Origin: JABHQR01 sp043812455
Lineage (GTDB): Archaea > Nanobdellota > Nanobdellia > Woesearchaeales > GW2011-AR9
NCBI GenBank assembly: GCA_043812455.1
Contig: JBDRMB010000005.1
Location: 1-21,591, forward strand
Length of the DNA stretch: 21,591 nucleotides
Direction of reading: 5' to 3'
In this document: piece by piece, positions 19,880-21,591 of the stretch
Numbering within the stretch: position 1 is the stretch's first letter
Layout: the number at the start of each line of letters is the position of its first letter
The notes under the pieces: model-generated
Told to the model about the DNA's origin: nothing
The model's database searches: none
The model's input: only the letters and a program-made list of their open reading frames with translations
Position numbers and translations under genes: made by a program

Positions 19880-20818
19880 ATGTTTCCAAAACTATCCTCA
19901 GACACAATCCTGGCACCAATGGCAGGAGTAACTGACGTAGCCTTTAGACTCTTATGTAAGAAGTATGGTGCTAGCTTGACAGTAACAGAAATGATTTCTG
20001 CCAATGCTGTTTCTAGAGGTAACAAGTCTACAATCAGAATGATTGACGTTGTGGAAGAAGAAAAACCGAGAGTTATCCAGCTCTTTGGTCAGAACACAGA
20101 AAATCTCGTTAAAGCAGCAAAATATTGTGAAGACAAATGTGAAATTCTTGATTTTAATTTGGGTTGTCCTGCTTCAAAGATTATCAAGCAAGGTTCTGGT
20201 AGCGCGCTTTTAGAACGGCCAAACCGAGTAAAAGAAATTATTGAATCATTAGTAGAAGCTGTCAAGATACCAGTAACTGTAAAAGTTAGATTAGGGATCA
20301 GGAAATCTAACATTAATGTAGTAGAAATTGCGCAGATCTGTGAAAAAGCTGGTGCACAAATGATTGCTGTACATGCCCGAACACAAAAACAAGGTTATAC
20401 TGGTAATTCTGACTGGACGTGGATCAAAAAAGTAAAAGATGCAGTAAAGATCCCTGTAGCTGGTAATGGTGATGTCAAAACTGTTGAAGATTACATCAGA
20501 ATGAAAAAAGAAACTGGTTGCGATTATGTCATGATTGGTAGGGCAACAATTGGCAATCCTTATTTGTTCAAACAGATTGATGATTATAACAAAACTGGAA
20601 AATACACAGAAAGAGACAAGAAACAGCAAGTAGAGGATTATTTTGAATATTTAAAGTTAGCACAAGAATATGAATTGCCTTTTAATAACATTAAATTTCA
20701 TGCTCAAGCGTTTACCAAAGGTATGAAGGGTAGCAAAAAACTCAGGGATAAACTTATGCGAGTAAAAACAGTCAAAGAAATTAGAGAATTGATGGAATTC
20801 TTTACTGCTGGAAAATAA
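19880..20818 (+). CDS. dus: tRNA-dihydrouridine synthase
   Basis: The 312-residue flavoenzyme reduces uridines to dihydrouridine in tRNA. It has the FMN-binding start LAPMAGVTDVAFR (about 11-23), the VIQLFGQN strand, and the NLGCPASK motif with catalytic C96. TVKVRLG (about 134-140) and the IAVHARTQKQGY segment complete the TIM-barrel active site. GNGDVKT and IGRATIGNPYLF provide the phosphate-binding end. A short C-terminal helical domain (about 245-312) binds tRNA. Length and motifs agree with the family. It is transcribed alone, and its end faces the Alba gene. Confidence 0.96.
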   Translation: MFPKLSSDTILAPMAGVTDVAFRLLCKKYGASLTVTEMISANAVSRGNKSTIRMIDVVEEEKPRVIQLFGQNTENLVKAAKYCEDKCEILDFNLGCPASKIIKQGSGSALLERPNRVKEIIESLVEAVKIPVTVKVRLGIRKSNINVVEIAQICEKAGAQMIAVHARTQKQGYTGNSDWTWIKKVKDAVKIPVAGNGDVKTVEDYIRMKKETGCDYVMIGRATIGNPYLFKQIDDYNKTGKYTERDKKQQVEDYFEYLKLAQEYELPFNNIKFHAQAFTKGMKGSKKLRDKLMRVKTVKEIRELMEFFTAGK

Positions 20819-20839
20819 ATCCTGGTTTAATGTTATTGT

Positions 20840-20869
20840 CAAAAAAAACCAAAAGAAAAAAAGAAAAAA
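20840..20869 (-). terminator. T-tract terminator of alba
   Basis: On the minus strand, directly after the alba stop, T-runs of six, seven, four and eight bases are broken only by C or GG. It is the strongest T-tract in the window and lies in the convergent spacer with dus. Confidence 0.65.
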
Positions 20870-21160
20870 TCATAGCTTCTTTAAAGTAATCTCAATGTCA
20901 CTTACGCGTAATTCTTTACCTTCTTTATTAGTAAAATCCTTACTACCAATTTGGATGTTACTAACTGCCACAGACTCGTCTAAGAATCGTTTCCGTACTA
21001 CTTCAGCAACGTCAACTGCTCGAGAAATAAACTTACCTCTAGCTTTTATAATCACTTCGTTAGAACCTTTGGTGGTAAACTGCATAACTACGCCGGTAAC
21101 GTAATTCATAAACGGTTTGTTTCCAATAAAAATGGAGTTGTCGTTATTCCCTTCACTCAT
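20870..21160 (-). CDS. alba: Alba chromatin/RNA-binding protein
   Basis: This 96-residue protein, starting at ATG 21160, is Alba, the dimeric nucleic-acid binder of archaeal chromatin. The FIGNKPFMNYV block (about 11-21) carries the conserved lysine of the DNA-binding and acetylation site, followed by KGSNEVIIKARGKFISRAVDVAEVVRKRF. An in-frame GTG three codons upstream overlaps a strong GGTGAG Shine-Dalgarno at 21165-21170, so the ATG is the likely start. The TATA box near 21213 overlaps the stop of rps17e and predicts a leader of about 27 nt. rps17e lies immediately upstream on the same strand. Confidence 0.93.
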   Translation of the reverse strand: MSEGNNDNSIFIGNKPFMNYVTGVVMQFTTKGSNEVIIKARGKFISRAVDVAEVVRKRFLDESVAVSNIQIGSKDFTNKEGKELRVSDIEITLKKL

Positions 21161-21164
21161 TTTT

Positions 21165-21170
21165 CTCACC
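21165..21170 (-). promoter_or_regulatory. Shine-Dalgarno site deciding the alba start
   Basis: GGTGAG lies 4 nt before ATG 21160. The competing GTG start at 21169 lies inside this site and would have no ribosome-binding sequence of its own. Confidence 0.65.
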
Positions 21171-21197
21171 TTCCTACTCGTTTTTACTGTGTGCTAC

Positions 21198-21211
21198 AAA
21201 AAAAACAAAAA
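21198..21211 (-). terminator. T-tract terminator of rps17e
   Basis: On the minus strand, T5 and T8 runs separated by G follow the rps17e stop directly. The same AT-rich stretch overlaps the probable alba promoter. Confidence 0.55.
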
Positions 21212-21217
21212 TTTAAT
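21210..21217 (-). promoter_or_regulatory. Probable TATA box for alba
   Basis: The minus-strand ATTAAATT is centred about 53 nt upstream of ATG 21160, giving a leader that includes the Shine-Dalgarno. It overlaps the rps17e stop codon at 21213-21215. Confidence 0.4.
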
Positions 21218-21401
21218 CTTCTTGCTTCTTTAATCTAGACATGTAACCAGCGATAATGTTTCTTAACTTTTTACAGGGAACATTAGTGTATTTAGGTAAT
21301 AGGGCTTTATTACTATTGAAATCTTTACTAAACTTTTCTCCATGCAACTTGTGCAATTCTTTAGTTTTTCTCTTAATAAATGTAGTCTTGATTCTTCCCA
21401 T
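21213..21401 (-). CDS. rps17e: Ribosomal protein S17e
   Basis: The 62-residue product matches archaeal S17e, an archaeal/eukaryotic-specific small-subunit protein. It begins MGRIKTTFIKRKTKELHKLHG, contains FSKDFNSNKALLPKYTNVPCKKLRN and ends with the diagnostic IAGYMSRL. The length is at the short end of the archaeal range. The ATG follows a TATA box by about 30 nt. Upstream of that TATA box the DNA belongs to an insertion sequence, so the promoter is close to the insertion point. alba follows 53 nt downstream. Confidence 0.93.
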   Translation of the reverse strand: MGRIKTTFIKRKTKELHKLHGEKFSKDFNSNKALLPKYTNVPCKKLRNIIAGYMSRLKKQED

Positions 21402-21427
21402 CTTAAAGTGGCTAATATTGTGATTGA

Positions 21428-21435
21428 TTTATAAA
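21428..21435 (-). promoter_or_regulatory. TATA box for rps17e
   Basis: Palindromic TTTATAAA is centred about 30 nt from ATG 21401 and about 19 bp from the proposed insertion-sequence edge at 21451. Confidence 0.6.
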
Positions 21436-21450
21436 GATTGTGGTATAATT

Positions 21451-21468
21451 GGCTCTGTAGAAAAAGTC
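21451..21468. repeat. Candidate terminal inverted repeat of an insertion sequence
   Basis: GGCTCTGTAGAAAAAGTC, read inward, matches the style of ends seen in several DDE insertion-sequence families, which read CTGT(T)GAAAAAGTC. It stands exactly where the transposase-like coding sequence gives way to the rps17e promoter. The other end is outside the window, so it cannot be confirmed here. Confidence 0.45.
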
Positions 21469-21591
21469 TTAAGACATTAGCTCCAATGTTGTAGGCTATA
21501 AGCCTACAGAACATTTCTGCATTAATCACGGGGCTTTTTCGAGACTTGACAGTAGCTCCGAAGAGTCTTTTCAAGGCAGAGAAAAGACATT
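21451..21591 (-). mobile_element. End of an insertion sequence with transposase C-terminus (window-truncated)
   Basis: On the minus strand from the window edge a frame reads ...FSALKRLFGATVKSRKS, then INAEMFCRLIAYNIGAN. This is the typical C-terminal block of IS4/IS5-type DDE transposases: an FSxxKRxFG segment, then a basic S-R-K run, then NExxxKxxAYN-type residues. The frame has no stop inside the element and would run on into rps17e, stopping at 21263-21265, so the natural end is either frameshifted or lost. This suggests a decayed copy or one that uses flanking sequence. Most of the transposase is outside the window. Confidence 0.7.

Noticed and set aside
1..21591. tRNA, rRNA, CRISPR arrays, toxin-antitoxin pairs and restriction or defence genes.
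   Set aside because: No T-loop GGTTCRANNCC-type motif, regular repeat-spacer pattern or recognised defence protein was found on reading both strands.

Overview
The window looks like a chromosomal segment of an AT-rich archaeon (about one third GC by eye). The archaeal markers are aIF2-gamma, ribosomal protein S17e, Alba, an Orc1/Cdc6 AAA+ protein and a TrmB-family regulator. Nearly every gene has a TATA box centred about 25-30 nt upstream of its start codon, which implies mostly leaderless mRNAs. Small single-domain genes, many orphan secreted or membrane proteins and tight packing (no gene-free stretch above 300 bp) fit a DPANN-type lineage such as Woesearchaeota or Pacearchaeota. That placement is inference and was not tested.

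Layout. 1-69: start of a minus-strand gene leaving the window. 181-1040: two GNAT-type acetyltransferases. 1042-2051: two divergent small genes separated by a 150-bp spacer holding a long imperfect hairpin. 2099-3385: a two-TM secreted/membrane orphan. 3438-5397: a TrmB regulator with a duplicated sensor domain, divergent from a secreted glycine-rich beta-protein, with a 13-bp palindrome between them. 5467-6762: seryl-tRNA synthetase. 6779-7722: an operon of an extremely acidic lipoprotein and an unknown helical protein. 7855-9484: orc1/cdc6 followed 7 nt later by an HD-domain nucleotidase. 9490-12048: NAD(P)HX epimerase and an ABC exporter, divergent around one palindromic TATA box. 12064-16055: a minus-strand series of DUF212, PHP phosphoesterase, VTT/DedA membrane protein, a Trp-rich mini-protein, an SDR and an extended SDR; the four upstream genes overlap or nearly abut. 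16196-17612: an M14/AstE-like metallohydrolase with an operator-like palindrome, then a small unknown gene. 17621-19772: aIF2-gamma with a Lys-rich tail, and a GT2 glycosyltransferase. 19880-20818: tRNA-dihydrouridine synthase. 20870-21401: Alba and S17e. 21451-21591: the end of an insertion sequence with the C-terminal part of its transposase.

How it fits together. Most genes are information-processing housekeeping (serS, cdc6, aIF2-gamma, dus, alba, rps17e) or envelope functions (secreted barrel-like protein, lipoprotein, VTT, DUF212, SDRs, ABC exporter, GT2). No complete defence system, CRISPR array, rRNA or tRNA was seen. The most interesting candidates are the barrel-like secreted protein with its divergent TrmB regulator, the cdc6-nucleotidase pair, the acidic-lipoprotein operon, the single TATA box serving two divergent genes, and the hairpin element at 1581-1633.
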